A stretch of 64,000 nucleotides of DNA from NCBI RefSeq assembly GCF_030813505.1, contig NZ_JAUSUE010000012.1; one strand, given 5' to 3'. Positions 18,873 through 28,258 of this stretch are shown here, in pieces; positions within the stretch are counted from its first letter, which is position 1, and every line of letters starts with the position of its first letter. The stretch comes from Pectinatus haikarae. Its GTDB lineage: Bacteria > Bacillota > Negativicutes > Selenomonadales > Selenomonadaceae. Under the pieces are notes generated by a model. It saw nothing but the letters and a program-made list of their open reading frames with translations, did no database searches and was not told the DNA's origin. Both the position numbers and the translations under genes were made by a program.

Positions 18873-19246
18873 TTGCTCTCGTACACCACTTCCGGGGGCG
18901 TTTCCTTCACCCCCGGAATAAAAAGCCCGGTTTCATTTATTGCTGTGATTATTTTTGCATTCAGGCGATCAAGTGTACCACCGTTGTCACAAAATTCCTG
19001 AATAATATCATAGGCTTGTTCTATGTCTATCCCTTTATCGTCCACAATGCCGTTTTGCAGTGCCGCAGTGGTGACATTGATATCAAGCTGCTGTACTAAT
19101 CCCCTCGGACCTGCTGCAAACAAAGATGTGATTGATTTACCTATTGCCCTTTCCATTCTTGCAAGCGATTTTATATTAAAACATAGCTCATATTTTTTGA
19201 TTGGCTTATCGGCTTTACCGATTACAATATCTACACTGTTTTTCAT
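18866..19246 (-). CDS. Tail assembly chaperone (lambda G-like)
   Basis: 126 aa. Begins with a short beta part (NSVDIVIGKADKPIKKYELCF) followed by helices, as in G-type chaperones that regulate tail length. It sits between the tail tube and tape measure genes. Its last sense codons are AAA AAA before TAA, giving the slippery run for the GT fusion. Confidence 0.75.
   Translation of the reverse strand: MKNSVDIVIGKADKPIKKYELCFNIKSLARMERAIGKSITSLFAAGPRGLVQQLDINVTTAALQNGIVDDKGIDIEQAYDIIQEFCDNGGTLDRLNAKIITAINETGLFIPGVKETPPEVVYESKK
18869..18874 (-). other. Probable programmed -1 ribosomal frameshift site
   Basis: On the coding strand the end of the G-like gene reads AGC AAA AAA TAA. Slipping back one base in the six A residues enters the T-like frame, which has no stop from here to 18546. 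The A-site Lys tRNA re-pairs perfectly after the slip; the P-site one has one mismatch, so efficiency may be modest. Confidence 0.6.
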
Positions 19247-19262
19247 TATTTATTCCTCTTTT

Positions 19263-19985
19263 TTATGCACTTATAGTAATAGTTAAGGTAAATGCCGTGG
19301 TGTCAGTAGCCACGGCAAGAACTACATCACCGTTGCTTTGTGCATCGAGATAAGACTGCTTAATTGTCAGCGTGCCGCTGCTATAGCTGTAATCAGTGCC
19401 AGCCGTAAGTGTAGTGCTGCCGTTTTTAACAGTGCTTACCGCTGTTGTCGACGGTGAAATAGTAAACACAGCATCAGCAGGAGCAGCTTTGCTAAATGCA
19501 GCGGTTGTTTTATCAATAGTCGCTGCCGTGATAAGTTCAGAGATCGGTCCGTTGCCTTCGAGTGTTATTTTCACTGTGCCTATCGCATCATGGGCATTGT
19601 CGTCATTGTACTCAGTGATATAGGCCCAGCCTGTACGGTAAGAACCATTTTTATAAGCAATTTTTACATGCGCTTGTTTATCATTTATAAAGCAGTAATC
19701 GATCATCTGTAAGGCTTCATCACTCATGATCTGCAAGCCGCTGTAGTCTATCGACCAGCTTTTGAGTCCCGGCACGGTTGAACCCCAGCCGCCGGAGGTT
19801 TTATGCGATGCGTCAAGTGTATTTGCTTTTCTGCTAAGTGGAGTGTTCCTCTGCCCGCCAATGATAAGCCAATCGGGAACATCAACAGCTCCCTTGTTCA
19901 AATAGAGCAGTGTATCTTTGCCTGCCTCGGCTACGGATACGTTCGGGTTATCCGGTAAATTATTCAATTCCTGATCTGTTAACAT
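19263..19985 (-). CDS. Major tail tube protein
   Basis: 240 aa. Residues 1-150 resemble TP901-1-type major tail proteins (GAVDVPDWLIIGGQRNTPLS, GWGSTVPGLKSWSIDYSG). The C-terminal 80 residues form an added Ig-like domain (FTISPSTTAVSTVKNGSTTL ... DYSYSSGTLTI), a common surface decoration on tail tubes. It polymerises into the tail tube. Order with the completion protein and chaperones is conserved. Confidence 0.85.
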   Translation of the reverse strand: MLTDQELNNLPDNPNVSVAEAGKDTLLYLNKGAVDVPDWLIIGGQRNTPLSRKANTLDASHKTSGGWGSTVPGLKSWSIDYSGLQIMSDEALQMIDYCFINDKQAHVKIAYKNGSYRTGWAYITEYNDDNAHDAIGTVKITLEGNGPISELITAATIDKTTAAFSKAAPADAVFTISPSTTAVSTVKNGSTTLTAGTDYSYSSGTLTIKQSYLDAQSNGDVVLAVATDTTAFTLTITISA

Positions 19986-19999
19986 ATTTTTTCCTCATT

Positions 20000-20401
20000 T
20001 CATTTCTTTTGCAATTTAAAGATCGCCGTTAGTACGCCATGATATCCATACGTCTCTTCCGGGAATGTTTCAACAAAATCAACATCGCAGTCAATAACGG
20101 TATAACCTTCTACTTCAAGTTCCCGTCCTTTTGCTGTGATAAGCACCGATACATCATTCAGAATACTATTTACAACTTCCTTGTCATTATTGCCGGCCCA
20201 TATATCTATCTGCATTGATGCATTCCAGATTACGGCATTTTTTACGCCGGCATTTTTGAAGTTTATCGCACCTATTGTCATATACGGTAATGACGTTTTT
20301 TCCGACACATTACCATATATAGGCTTATCCTGTCCTGTTTTGATAAGGGCAAACACCGCTTTTTGCAACGGCACAAGCGGTATATCCTTAATAATAATCA
20401 T
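20000..20401 (-). CDS. Tail completion protein, DUF3168-like
   Basis: 133 aa. The opening (IPLVPLQKAVFALIKTGQDKP, SLPYMTIG) and the end (FPEETYGYHGVLTAIFKLQ) fit the DUF3168/gp17-type tail terminator or completion family. The start overlaps the stop of the gp10-like gene (ATGA). It would cap the tail at the neck end. Confidence 0.75.
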   Translation of the reverse strand: MIIIKDIPLVPLQKAVFALIKTGQDKPIYGNVSEKTSLPYMTIGAINFKNAGVKNAVIWNASMQIDIWAGNNDKEVVNSILNDVSVLITAKGRELEVEGYTVIDCDVDFVETFPEETYGYHGVLTAIFKLQKK

Positions 20402-20838
20402 TGCAGTACCTTCTTAATGCTTTCCTCAATGCCCGGACGTTCTTTATCCATTGCCGGACGCAGGAAAGGTTTTTTCGGCATTGCCCCATTATTTATATAG
20501 CCCCTTACAAAACGGCCGTTTATCAGCATTGCCTTTCGTCGTACTGGATATACAAGACGTTTTCTACTGCCAAACTCGACAAGATGTGAATGCGGTGCAG
20601 TAGATTTTACAACACCGCTTGCATAGCTGTAATTGGTATTCGTTTCCATTTTGATGCCCTTTTTCAGATTACCTGTTGCCGACATTGGGGCATTTCTGAT
20701 CGCCTGTTCAAAAACCGCGGTAGTTCCATTTTTAATGGCTGCTTTGATTTTTCCCTGCGTTGCGATATCGTATTTTTCAATCTGAGCTGTTGCCTTAAAT
20801 ACACCTTCTTCGATATTAGCATATATAAATCGCGGCAT
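20398..20838 (-). CDS. HK97 gp10-like neck protein
   Basis: 146 aa. Contains APMSATGNLKKGI and TAPHSHLVEFGSRKR, the signature of the HK97 gp10 family of head-tail neck proteins. Located between the head-tail adaptor and the tail completion gene, as usual. Confidence 0.8.
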   Translation of the reverse strand: MPRFIYANIEEGVFKATAQIEKYDIATQGKIKAAIKNGTTAVFEQAIRNAPMSATGNLKKGIKMETNTNYSYASGVVKSTAPHSHLVEFGSRKRLVYPVRRKAMLINGRFVRGYINNGAMPKKPFLRPAMDKERPGIEESIKKVLQ

Positions 20839-21155
20839 TACGGATCGACCTCCTTTGTTGTCAGTATAATTTCCCCTGGGGTTGATGTATCGACATGCAG
20901 CACCTTATAGGTATGCTCACCTTCAATAATTTTCCAGCCTTTTTCAATATTACGGGGACGTATGCGCATACCCTGCGTTGTCTCGACTGTTTCACCGCTG
21001 CCGATCATTGCCGTTGGAACAATCCTGACTCGTAAAAACTCCGCCCAAATATCACCGTCAGAGGTAAAGCTTATCGGCTCACCAAAGCCTTCATCTGCTC
21101 CGCCCGATACCGGTTTCATAATTTTTATTCTATGCGACATTTTATTTATTTTCAT
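20838..21155 (-). CDS. Head-tail adaptor (joining) protein
   Basis: About 105 aa from the ATG at 21155 (GGAG 6-10 nt upstream). MSHRIKIMKPVSGGADEGFG is typical of the phage head-tail joining family (SPP1 gp16-like). The start overlaps the end of the upstream connector gene by 4 bp. Confidence 0.8.
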   Translation of the reverse strand: MKINKMSHRIKIMKPVSGGADEGFGEPISFTSDGDIWAEFLRVRIVPTAMIGSGETVETTQGMRIRPRNIEKGWKIIEGEHTYKVLHVDTSTPGEIILTTKEVDP

Positions 21156-21442
21156 GAGCTGCTCCAATACTGCATTTGCGTAATTAGTGTTCTTATCGCA
21201 TAACCATAATCTTTTGCTCCGTCCTGCGTTGAATTACGGTTTTCATACATTTCTGTGATAATGGCCAATTGTGCAATTTTTGCCTTTGCCGCAAAACCGC
21301 TGTCGGTTATATTTGTTGCATAATCTGTCACAGCGTCCTTTAAATATGACTCGGACGCTGCAATAAGATTATTTATTAAATCATCCTCAACAGTGCTGTC
21401 AACACGCAAATAAAGCTTTGCTTCATCAAGTGTCACGCTCAT
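21152..21442 (-). CDS. Head-tail connector protein, HK97 gp6-like
   Basis: 96 aa. MSVTLDEAKLYLRVDSTVED, followed by NLIAASESYLKDAV, matches the gp6-like adaptor family that binds under the portal. It is directly downstream of the capsid gene. Confidence 0.82.
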   Translation of the reverse strand: MSVTLDEAKLYLRVDSTVEDDLINNLIAASESYLKDAVTDYATNITDSGFAAKAKIAQLAIITEMYENRNSTQDGAKDYGYAIRTLITQMQYWSSS

Positions 21443-21451
21443 AATGTCACC

Positions 21452-22630
21452 TTAAGCGCCAACATCAAGTTTTAGGTAAGTCATTGCCGCGGAATCCACT
21501 TCCTGCACGTCAAAGCGTTCTATTGCCCTGACAAAAGTTGCATTTTTAGTAAATCCGGCTTCAGTAGACACCGCAATTTCAATTCCCACACGGTCAAAAA
21601 AGTGTATCAAGTCAGACATAGAACCGACAACAAACGGAGCAAGAGTTTTGCCGGCTTCGGTAGTGGTGTCATTAGCTAAAAGCGTATCCTTCAGCATGAC
21701 GATACGGCGCCCTTTGAAAAGATACTGCGTGGGATCGGCAAGACTGGCAGTAAGCAGCGGACGTTTATTGCTGTCTGTCAGCTGGTCAAGATAATCGTAT
21801 CCCGTCTGGTTTGTAAAAATAGTCGCACCTGCGGATATCGCGGGATCTAAAGTTTTGTTTAACGCTGTCTGAATCGACTTATAACCGGTTGTCGGTACCG
21901 TTGCAGTAAGAGCATTGATAATGGCCAGTATCTGCGCGTTTTCCGTATTGATCGCTTTTCTGGCGAAACGCTGGCCGATAACAGACATAAGATCAATATC
22001 CACATCTTCGAGCAGCTGGTTTGCTATGGGGATAATATCGCCATAATCCTTCACCGCATATTTTATTTGCGCAAAGTCCAGATCGCTCTGTGCTATTTCG
22101 TTGAGTTCTTCAAAGTTAGTCAGGGTACCGTCTTCTTCACCTATCGTCGGCTGCTGTCCGTTGCGGCTGCCGGCAGCTCTTATCGTGCAGAAGCTTTTCA
22201 GCGCAGTATAGGAGCGTCGGAATTCCAAAAGCTGGGCAAACTGTTCAGTCGGTATCAGATAGCCGCCTTTTGCCGGAGTCGCACCAACCTGTCCTGGAGT
22301 TCCTGCGGCATTAACAATTTTATCTACTACGCTTTTTTCTTCATCGGTCAAAGTCCGGTTAAATACCTGACCAAACACGAGCTTGTTAAATGTGCGGTTG
22401 ATAAGCTTTTTGTCGTTTTTATCGGCAATTGTGTTTATCGGTGTCATGCCCTGCGTGAAATTACTGAAATCACTGTCCTCCATTGCTTTTACGGTATTAT
22501 ATTCCCGGACAAGGTCTGTCAACTCTTTTGCCTTAGCCGCGGCATCGTCAAATTTCTCTGCTGACTGCAATGTTTCAATTTCAGCACGTACCTGTGTGAT
22601 CTGATTCTTGATTTCATCGGATTTTTTCAT
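21452..22630 (-). CDS. Major capsid protein, HK97 fold
   Basis: 392 aa. Residues 1-60 form a coiled-coil scaffold-like delta domain (EIKNQITQVRAEIETLQSAE) expected to be removed by the prohead protease. The mature domain starts after about 100 and shows TPAKGGYLIPTE, VKDYGDIIPIANQLLEDVD and TIFTNQTGYDYLDQL, typical of HK97-fold capsids. It lies between the protease and the connector. Confidence 0.9.
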   Translation of the reverse strand: MKKSDEIKNQITQVRAEIETLQSAEKFDDAAAKAKELTDLVREYNTVKAMEDSDFSNFTQGMTPINTIADKNDKKLINRTFNKLVFGQVFNRTLTDEEKSVVDKIVNAAGTPGQVGATPAKGGYLIPTEQFAQLLEFRRSYTALKSFCTIRAAGSRNGQQPTIGEEDGTLTNFEELNEIAQSDLDFAQIKYAVKDYGDIIPIANQLLEDVDIDLMSVIGQRFARKAINTENAQILAIINALTATVPTTGYKSIQTALNKTLDPAISAGATIFTNQTGYDYLDQLTDSNKRPLLTASLADPTQYLFKGRRIVMLKDTLLANDTTTEAGKTLAPFVVGSMSDLIHFFDRVGIEIAVSTEAGFTKNATFVRAIERFDVQEVDSAAMTYLKLDVGA

Positions 22631-22646
22631 GTTTTATACCTCTTTT

Positions 22647-23429
22647 TTATAATATTTGAGCCATTGCCAGGGCAACAGCTATGTCATTTTTCTGCCTTTT
22701 GAGCTTATATTCTGCCAGTTTTTCAATGCTTTTATCATTGTTTTCCGGCTGTTTTACAGGTTTTTTCGGCATATTTTCAGCTACAAATTTGATATTTTCC
22801 GGTATATTGCCGATATTTTCAGGGAGTTTACCGACACAGGCCACCATCTGCAGTGCATCTGTCGTTTTTATATTAAATATCTGTGCTGCATCTTCACCGG
22901 TAAGCCAGGTCGTTTTATTAACCATCTCATGTATTTGATCAGCGGTAATGCCTTTTTGGGCATTACTAACATACAAAGATTCCATACCTTTTTGGATAGT
23001 ATCGAGAGTATCCGCTGCTTGTAAAAGCTCATCAGCATTACCGGCTGTCGACATCATTGGTTTATGGATCATGAGATAGGCATTTTTAGGCATTTGTTTA
23101 TTATCGCAGGCAAAAAATATCTGCGTTGCTATACTTGCGGCGACTCCATCAACAATGGCAGTGGTTTCCCCATCATGGCGCTTTAACATATTAGCTATGG
23201 CCACACCCGCAAATACGGTACCTCCGGGGCTGTTTATATAAACATTAAGACTTTTCCCCTTCAATTGATCCAGTTGATTTTTTACATCAACTGGAAACAC
23301 AAATCCTGCCGTATCATCATCGCCAAACAACTTAACCATATTCTTACTCATATCATCCATTATCTGGCCGGTGACATATAAATCCGCCGATGTATCAGTC
23401 ACGTTTTTAATTTCAAAACCTTTCATCAT
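22647..23429 (-). CDS. ClpP-type prohead maturation protease
   Basis: 260 aa. A ClpP-like core: INSPGGTVFAG (about 67-76), nucleophile Ser in DGVAASIATQ and catalytic His in LMIHKPM. It cleaves the capsid delta domain and itself during head maturation. The C-terminal 60 residues (KKPVKQPENNDKSIEKLAEY) are a likely scaffold tail. Overlaps the portal gene stop by 4 bp. Confidence 0.88.
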   Translation of the reverse strand: MMKGFEIKNVTDTSADLYVTGQIMDDMSKNMVKLFGDDDTAGFVFPVDVKNQLDQLKGKSLNVYINSPGGTVFAGVAIANMLKRHDGETTAIVDGVAASIATQIFFACDNKQMPKNAYLMIHKPMMSTAGNADELLQAADTLDTIQKGMESLYVSNAQKGITADQIHEMVNKTTWLTGEDAAQIFNIKTTDALQMVACVGKLPENIGNIPENIKFVAENMPKKPVKQPENNDKSIEKLAEYKLKRQKNDIAVALAMAQIL

Positions 23430-24679
23430 TTGCCATCTTCACCCCCTTTCGGTATAGCCTTATTTTTATAAGCGCTGCCTAAATCCTGCAGCTTTACATA
23501 GCTGCCGTTGGCAATGATCACATTGCCGTCTTTATCCGGCGGCATGCCCGCATAGCGACGTGCTTCGTTGACTGAATAGACGCTGCCGGCCACATATTTA
23601 TTAAGCATATCCGCCTGGGATGCCGGATCACCGCGCAGTATCACGCTGACATTAAATTCATAACCGAGTCCCTGCTGTAGTTCCTTTGTCGTCAGCAGCT
23701 TGCGGTTTAGCTCCTGCTCATAAAGCGTGATGTTATAAAGCAGCGTATCAACGTAAAAAGTCAAGTTCTGCATAGAGCTGTTTGCATAACTTGACTTATC
23801 GTAATTATTTAAGTGGTTTGGCATAATGCCAAAGGCTGCGGCCACCTGCAGGCTCGAAAACTTTTTTAACTCGTAAAACTGGCTATCCGTAAGTTTTAAT
23901 TCCAATGGCACTATATCCCAATTTGGCGGCAGCGGTATAATTCTGTCTGTGCGTTGTCCAGCTAATTCGGTTAATTGGGCAATAACATTTTGCATGCTTT
24001 TTTTATCTAAATCACCAGTATATTTAACGACGGCATTTGCCGTCAATCCTTTTTGGTAAAGGTCATTTAAAAAACGCTGCGACGCTTTATTGCCTTGCAT
24101 GTATGACGCCAATATTTCTCTGACGCTTTTACCGGCAAACCCGTTTCTGCCCAGTTTCCAGCTTTTTACATGTATTACATCATCCGGGTAAAACCAGTAA
24201 CTTTGCCCGCTCACGCTGTCAGTATAAAAATAATAATATTGTCTTTGAGTAAACTGGCTTGTATTGTTAACCCATATCTGCACCATGCGCGGATCAAGGA
24301 TATATAACCCTTCCATACTTCCGTCCGGATTACGGTTAATGTAAGCATAGCCGTTACCGTAATGATTCCGACAGTATTCGAGGGATGTGAAAAACTGTGC
24401 CGGTGTTAAAACGGCATTTGGCTGCACATTCAGATATTGATAAGTGTTATGGTCCGTTATCCTGTTTTTGTCGCTGTCTTTTAAGGCAATAGGCATTTTT
24501 CCCAGCGATTCAGACAGCTTTTTCATGCATATAAAATAGGTTATCTCTGATATATCCGGTCCGTCGGTGCCGATACGATTATTAAAAAATAAAGCATTTA
24601 CATCAGAAAGAGTAAAACCGCCCGAATCATTTTTGATATTTGATCTAAACGCACCGACCATTTTATTTAAAAATGACAC
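23426..24679 (-). CDS. Portal protein, HK97 family
   Basis: 417 aa, the usual length. Contains YQYLNVQPNAVLTPAQFF, GNGYAYINRN, the DDVIHVKSW motif and FGIMPNHLN, diagnostic of HK97-type portals. It makes the dodecameric DNA gate of the head. Order terminase-portal-protease-capsid is the standard HK97 block. Confidence 0.9.
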   Translation of the reverse strand: MSFLNKMVGAFRSNIKNDSGGFTLSDVNALFFNNRIGTDGPDISEITYFICMKKLSESLGKMPIALKDSDKNRITDHNTYQYLNVQPNAVLTPAQFFTSLEYCRNHYGNGYAYINRNPDGSMEGLYILDPRMVQIWVNNTSQFTQRQYYYFYTDSVSGQSYWFYPDDVIHVKSWKLGRNGFAGKSVREILASYMQGNKASQRFLNDLYQKGLTANAVVKYTGDLDKKSMQNVIAQLTELAGQRTDRIIPLPPNWDIVPLELKLTDSQFYELKKFSSLQVAAAFGIMPNHLNNYDKSSYANSSMQNLTFYVDTLLYNITLYEQELNRKLLTTKELQQGLGYEFNVSVILRGDPASQADMLNKYVAGSVYSVNEARRYAGMPPDKDGNVIIANGSYVKLQDLGSAYKNKAIPKGGEDGK

Positions 24680-24741
24680 TCTTTAGCCTCCTTTCTTTTA
24701 ATTTTTTGTTGGTTATATATTCTTACCTCTATACGTGGACA

Positions 24742-26481
24742 CTATTCAATATTTTTTGCCGCCTGCATGGCTTTTTCCCACATATCATAAGCTTCATCGG
24801 CTGATATCTGCCCGTCATCCTTATTCATAAAATACAGTTTCCAAGAATCAAGCACGCAGTCAACCGGATCAATGCGGTCTGGCTGCGTCATTTTATCGAC
24901 TTTTATTTCGCCAAAACTGTTTTTGGTTGTTATGGCGTTGACCATGCTCCATGTTAAAAGCGCATTGTTTTTATTATAGAGCACCATACATGCTTTGACA
25001 GACAGCTGAAAGTCCACTGTTGCATCATTTAAACTTCTTGCCGATTGCACGACTTCGGTCAGATCGCAAGGCATGATATCTTCCAGATCAGCAAGAAAAG
25101 TATCAGCATTGTGATTGTCATAACCGCAGCCGATGATTTTTAGATTATAATCGGCGATCGCTTGCTTAAGATACTCAATAATCGCTTTATAGTCTGTCTT
25201 TATGCCGTACAGTCCGCTGGTCAGGGTAATAAGTCCCTGATTAACCCAAACACGGTACGGTGCGTCATCTGTCTTTTCATGTTCAGCCAGCCGCAGCTCT
25301 GGCATAAAGCTATGCGAGAAGATATAGACTTTATCGCCCTCAAGCGGGAACACCAGCGCAATGCTGGTTAAATCACCGCCGGAAGATAGGTCAATGCCAA
25401 GATAGCATTCCCGGCCTTTCATATCCTGCAATGTCAGATCGGCTTCGCACATTTTCCATTTATCGAGGTTGAGCAGCGCGCCGCCCGCGTATGTCACCCA
25501 GACATTTAGCGATTTGGTCAAAAAATTAACAAGGTCATCGCCTTGTTTTTCTTTTGCATCTATTGCTTTTTCGGCCATGCGGGCCAGCATGTTTTGATTT
25601 AGGGTATTATCCGCATGCCACAGATGCAGCGGATTTGCTTTTGCCCAGTTTTTTGAGTCCCATATATCATCATCTTTATCCATTTCGGCAATGAAAATAA
25701 ACAGGGAATCCTTTTTTATTGCCCCTGCCAACACCTTTTTGCAGAATTGATACTGTTTATAACAGGGACTGTTTAAATCAAATCCTGCCGTTGTTATCGC
25801 AATTGTGAGCGCATTGTCAACGGTAATCTGCCCATCAAGCATGAGCTTGTACATCTGATTCGTGGGGTGTGCATGATATTCATCAATTATAGCTAAAATA
25901 CTACGGAACCCATCCGCACTTTTGGTGTCCCGCCCGATTGCCTTTATGACAGTACCCGTGACTCGGCTTGTAATCGTGCGGTCATGCGTCCTGATTTTAT
26001 ACAACTCTTTTAAATCATCGTCGGACTCTATAAATTTATCTATTTCATCCCAGACAATATTTGCCTGTTCCTGCTTTGTCGCCGTGCAGAATATGCGCCC
26101 GAATTGATAACCGGAAAATCCTGCAAAGTCGTTGCCTAGTTCGCCGGCGATAAATGATTTGCCGTTTTGCCGGCCCATCTGCACATATGCTTCACGGAAT
26201 CTCCGCTCTTTGCTGTGCTTTTTACGCCAGCCAAATAACGCGCCGATTATAAAATCCTGAAAGCCGCGTGTTTTTAGCGGCTTTTTCTCTTCACCTTCGC
26301 CGATTGTCAGTGTATTTGCGATATCTATATGTTTTTCTGCAGCTTTTTTGTCAAAGATATATGCCGAATCTTTATTTGCTATGTCGTCAAGATGCCGCCT
26401 GCAGGCAAGGTATTCACTGCGCCCAGCTATTTTCCCGCCCGAAACAATCAGCTTTGCATAGGCAGTCGTCCGATCTGTCAT
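24742..26481 (-). CDS. Terminase large subunit
   Basis: 579 aa. The Walker A-like loop GRQNGKS lies at 103-109, Walker B at about 205-212 (ILAIIDEYHAH), and the C-terminal RNase H-like nuclease begins at GIDLSSGGDLTS (about 365), with further acidic residues near ADYNLKIIGCGYDNHNA. It packages DNA with ATP and cuts it at cos. Start overlaps the small subunit stop. Confidence 0.92.
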   Translation of the reverse strand: MTDRTTAYAKLIVSGGKIAGRSEYLACRRHLDDIANKDSAYIFDKKAAEKHIDIANTLTIGEGEEKKPLKTRGFQDFIIGALFGWRKKHSKERRFREAYVQMGRQNGKSFIAGELGNDFAGFSGYQFGRIFCTATKQEQANIVWDEIDKFIESDDDLKELYKIRTHDRTITSRVTGTVIKAIGRDTKSADGFRSILAIIDEYHAHPTNQMYKLMLDGQITVDNALTIAITTAGFDLNSPCYKQYQFCKKVLAGAIKKDSLFIFIAEMDKDDDIWDSKNWAKANPLHLWHADNTLNQNMLARMAEKAIDAKEKQGDDLVNFLTKSLNVWVTYAGGALLNLDKWKMCEADLTLQDMKGRECYLGIDLSSGGDLTSIALVFPLEGDKVYIFSHSFMPELRLAEHEKTDDAPYRVWVNQGLITLTSGLYGIKTDYKAIIEYLKQAIADYNLKIIGCGYDNHNADTFLADLEDIMPCDLTEVVQSARSLNDATVDFQLSVKACMVLYNKNNALLTWSMVNAITTKNSFGEIKVDKMTQPDRIDPVDCVLDSWKLYFMNKDDGQISADEAYDMWEKAMQAAKNIE

Positions 26482-26960
26482 CAGGCATCCAGAAATTTGA
26501 TGAATTTATTTACGGTTTTGTCTTCTTTGACAGGCACGATCAGCTTGAGACGGTCTGTCGTGGCAAGGCCAAGCTTTGTACTGCACTGCATGATCTGTTT
26601 GACATAGCGTTCCTGCGCTGACAGGTAAGGTGACACCGTTTCATATTCCCCATAACCATTTTTGCGGTAACCCGTGTCTCCATAGTCATGGATATGCTGC
26701 ACAAGTTTCATATACCGACTCCAGGCATTGGCATATATTGCAAGGATGGCCAGATCAAGATTATCCAGCAAATCGATCTGTCCAGCCTCGGCAACAACGC
26801 GGGTAAATTCGGCTGCGGCATCTTCATCAAGCCAGGCAGGCGGTGAAAGCGCATCGCGCGGCAGTTTTATTTTCTTTTCCTGCTGGCGTCTGGCGCTGCG
26901 TTTGTTTTTCCCTATTTTTCCGGTCGATATGTCTACAACTTTTCGCGGTCTTCCCGGCAT
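26481..26960 (-). CDS. Terminase small subunit, P27 family
   Basis: 159 aa. MPGRPRKVV start, LPRDALSPPAWLDEDAAAEF and the helical SAQERYVKQIM region match P27-type small terminase subunits, which recognise the packaging site. Its place between the HNH gene and the large subunit is conserved in cos phages. Confidence 0.88.
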   Translation of the reverse strand: MPGRPRKVVDISTGKIGKNKRSARRQQEKKIKLPRDALSPPAWLDEDAAAEFTRVVAEAGQIDLLDNLDLAILAIYANAWSRYMKLVQHIHDYGDTGYRKNGYGEYETVSPYLSAQERYVKQIMQCSTKLGLATTDRLKLIVPVKEDKTVNKFIKFLDA

Positions 26961-27051
26961 GCTATCACCCCTTTTTAGAATTTTTCATTTCTGGCATTTT
27001 TGCGCGAAAAAAGACCATACGCGGTACTATATTTTCATCTCTGAAACTTTT

Positions 27052-27462
27052 TCAGGTACCCCCGCCGGCCTTAATGATATCAAAGAGAATCCCTTGTATT
27101 TTCTTCTTTGACATTTCTGATTTTTTATAGGCTTCATGTATCTCTGCATGACTTTTATCGCTCAGGTAAATGAGATTGGACTGGTCATAAGCACGGTTCT
27201 TATCCTCTGCTATCTCAGTGATGTGATGACTCAGCGTGCCTTTTACAAGTTTATGCTTAACATGCAGCGCGTATAAATCCAGGCCGTTACATTTACGCTT
27301 GCAGTCATCTGACAGCAGCTTCCACATCTTGCTGTGGTAGATAGCTGCTGACTCTTTATTGCGGCTGTATCTGTCATATTCCTTATGTCGCTGCTTCTGG
27401 CATTCGCATTGTTCATTGATTTTTATTTTTCGCCCACAGCGTCCGCATACCTTTGTCAGCAT
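27052..27462 (-). CDS. HNH endonuclease of the packaging module
   Basis: 136 aa. Four N-terminal cysteines (CGRCGRKI, CECQ) may bind zinc. The HNH core reads TLSHHITEIAEDKNRAYDQSN ... YLSDKSHAEIHEAY. HNH proteins next to terminase genes are needed for cos cleavage in HK97-type phages; that role is inferred from position. Confidence 0.85.
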   Translation of the reverse strand: MLTKVCGRCGRKIKINEQCECQKQRHKEYDRYSRNKESAAIYHSKMWKLLSDDCKRKCNGLDLYALHVKHKLVKGTLSHHITEIAEDKNRAYDQSNLIYLSDKSHAEIHEAYKKSEMSKKKIQGILFDIIKAGGGT

Positions 27463-27494
27463 ACTATCTTACCTCCTGATTGAAATTGGGCATT

Positions 27495-27530
27495 AAAAAA
27501 CCGCTAAGAAAAGTCAATCAGTTTCTTAGC
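27495..27530 (-). terminator. Rho-independent terminator after cargo gene 2
   Basis: Perfect 9-bp stem GCTAAGAAA/TTTCTTAGC (27503-27530) followed on the minus strand by GGTTTTTT. It lies 67 bp after the stop of the leftward gene that ends at 27597 and insulates that gene from the packaging operon. Confidence 0.8.
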
Positions 27531-27596
27531 AGGTTAAAGAAATAAGCGCAAATGCTCAACACCGTTATTTTGGTGTACAGTATCTACGCTTTTATA

Positions 27597-28115
27597 TTAG
27601 GTTGCCTCTTCTTTTATTTGCTCCCATGTTCTTTTTAAAATCTGTTGACATCTTTGAGTGAAAGTAGATATATCTTCTTTTATGTCAATAGATTCTAATG
27701 AACCAGGTTTATTTAGGTGAGATATCCCATACATTTCATCTGCTTTATCTTCAATAGTATTTTTAAATTTTTTAATATCTGTTACAAAGTCTTCTTCAGA
27801 ATGCGTGTACATTAAAATAAGTAAATCGAGATTTTGGCATAATAAATCCATAGCTTTGGCCATTTTGAGACTATCACTTTCCTTATTACAGCATTCACTT
27901 TTTAATTGATAAGCAGCTTCGGTACACATTGCCATATTCTCTCTTACTTTATTTAACCATTTTACTCTTTCAACGGTTATTATTTCCTTATATTTCATAC
28001 TCCGATCATTATTACATTTGATAGTAGCCACTAGCCATGCAATTGCTCCAGATAATATTGTTCCTATAATGCTAATTTCTGCTGCAGTTATTGCGGAATT
28101 ATTTGTATCCAACAT
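27597..28115 (-). CDS. Cargo gene: membrane-anchored protein of unknown function
   Basis: About 172 aa from MLDTNNSAIT. One membrane segment at about 10-32 (AAEISIIGTILSGAIAWLVA) precedes a cytoplasmic helical domain with Cys/Glu/Lys-rich helices (WLNKVRENMAMCTEAAYQLK). More AT-rich than the structural genes and flanked by its own terminators. Such single-TM helical proteins occur as phage morons; superinfection exclusion is one possible role but unproved. Confidence 0.6.
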   Translation of the reverse strand: MLDTNNSAITAAEISIIGTILSGAIAWLVATIKCNNDRSMKYKEIITVERVKWLNKVRENMAMCTEAAYQLKSECCNKESDSLKMAKAMDLLCQNLDLLILMYTHSEEDFVTDIKKFKNTIEDKADEMYGISHLNKPGSLESIDIKEDISTFTQRCQQILKRTWEQIKEEAT

Positions 28116-28143
28116 AATATCACCCCATCCATAAGATGACATA

Positions 28144-28149
28144 ATTATA
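28144..28149 (-). promoter_or_regulatory. Extended -10 promoter of cargo gene 2
   Basis: On the minus strand TGATATAAT gives a TGN-TATAAT extended -10 directly after the preceding terminator and about 30 bp before the ATG at 28115. No good -35 is seen. Confidence 0.45.
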
Positions 28150-28156
28150 TCACAAA

Positions 28157-28181
28157 AGCCGCCCACCTTTCGGCAGCGGCT
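28157..28181 (-). terminator. Terminator after cargo gene 1
   Basis: AGCCGC/GCGGCT stem followed on the minus strand by TTTTGTG. It lies between the stop at 28259 and the next gene. Confidence 0.65.
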
Positions 28182-28258
28182 GTGTGTTACTCTTCACTTT
28201 TCTATAGTATAGCATATAAAATGGGGTAGTTATTCTCGGAATAAGGATTATTTTTTAT

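Noticed and set aside
22067..22564. 165-codon plus-strand frame opposite the capsid gene
   Set aside because: Shadow of the capsid gene; no ribosome site and no protein-like motif.
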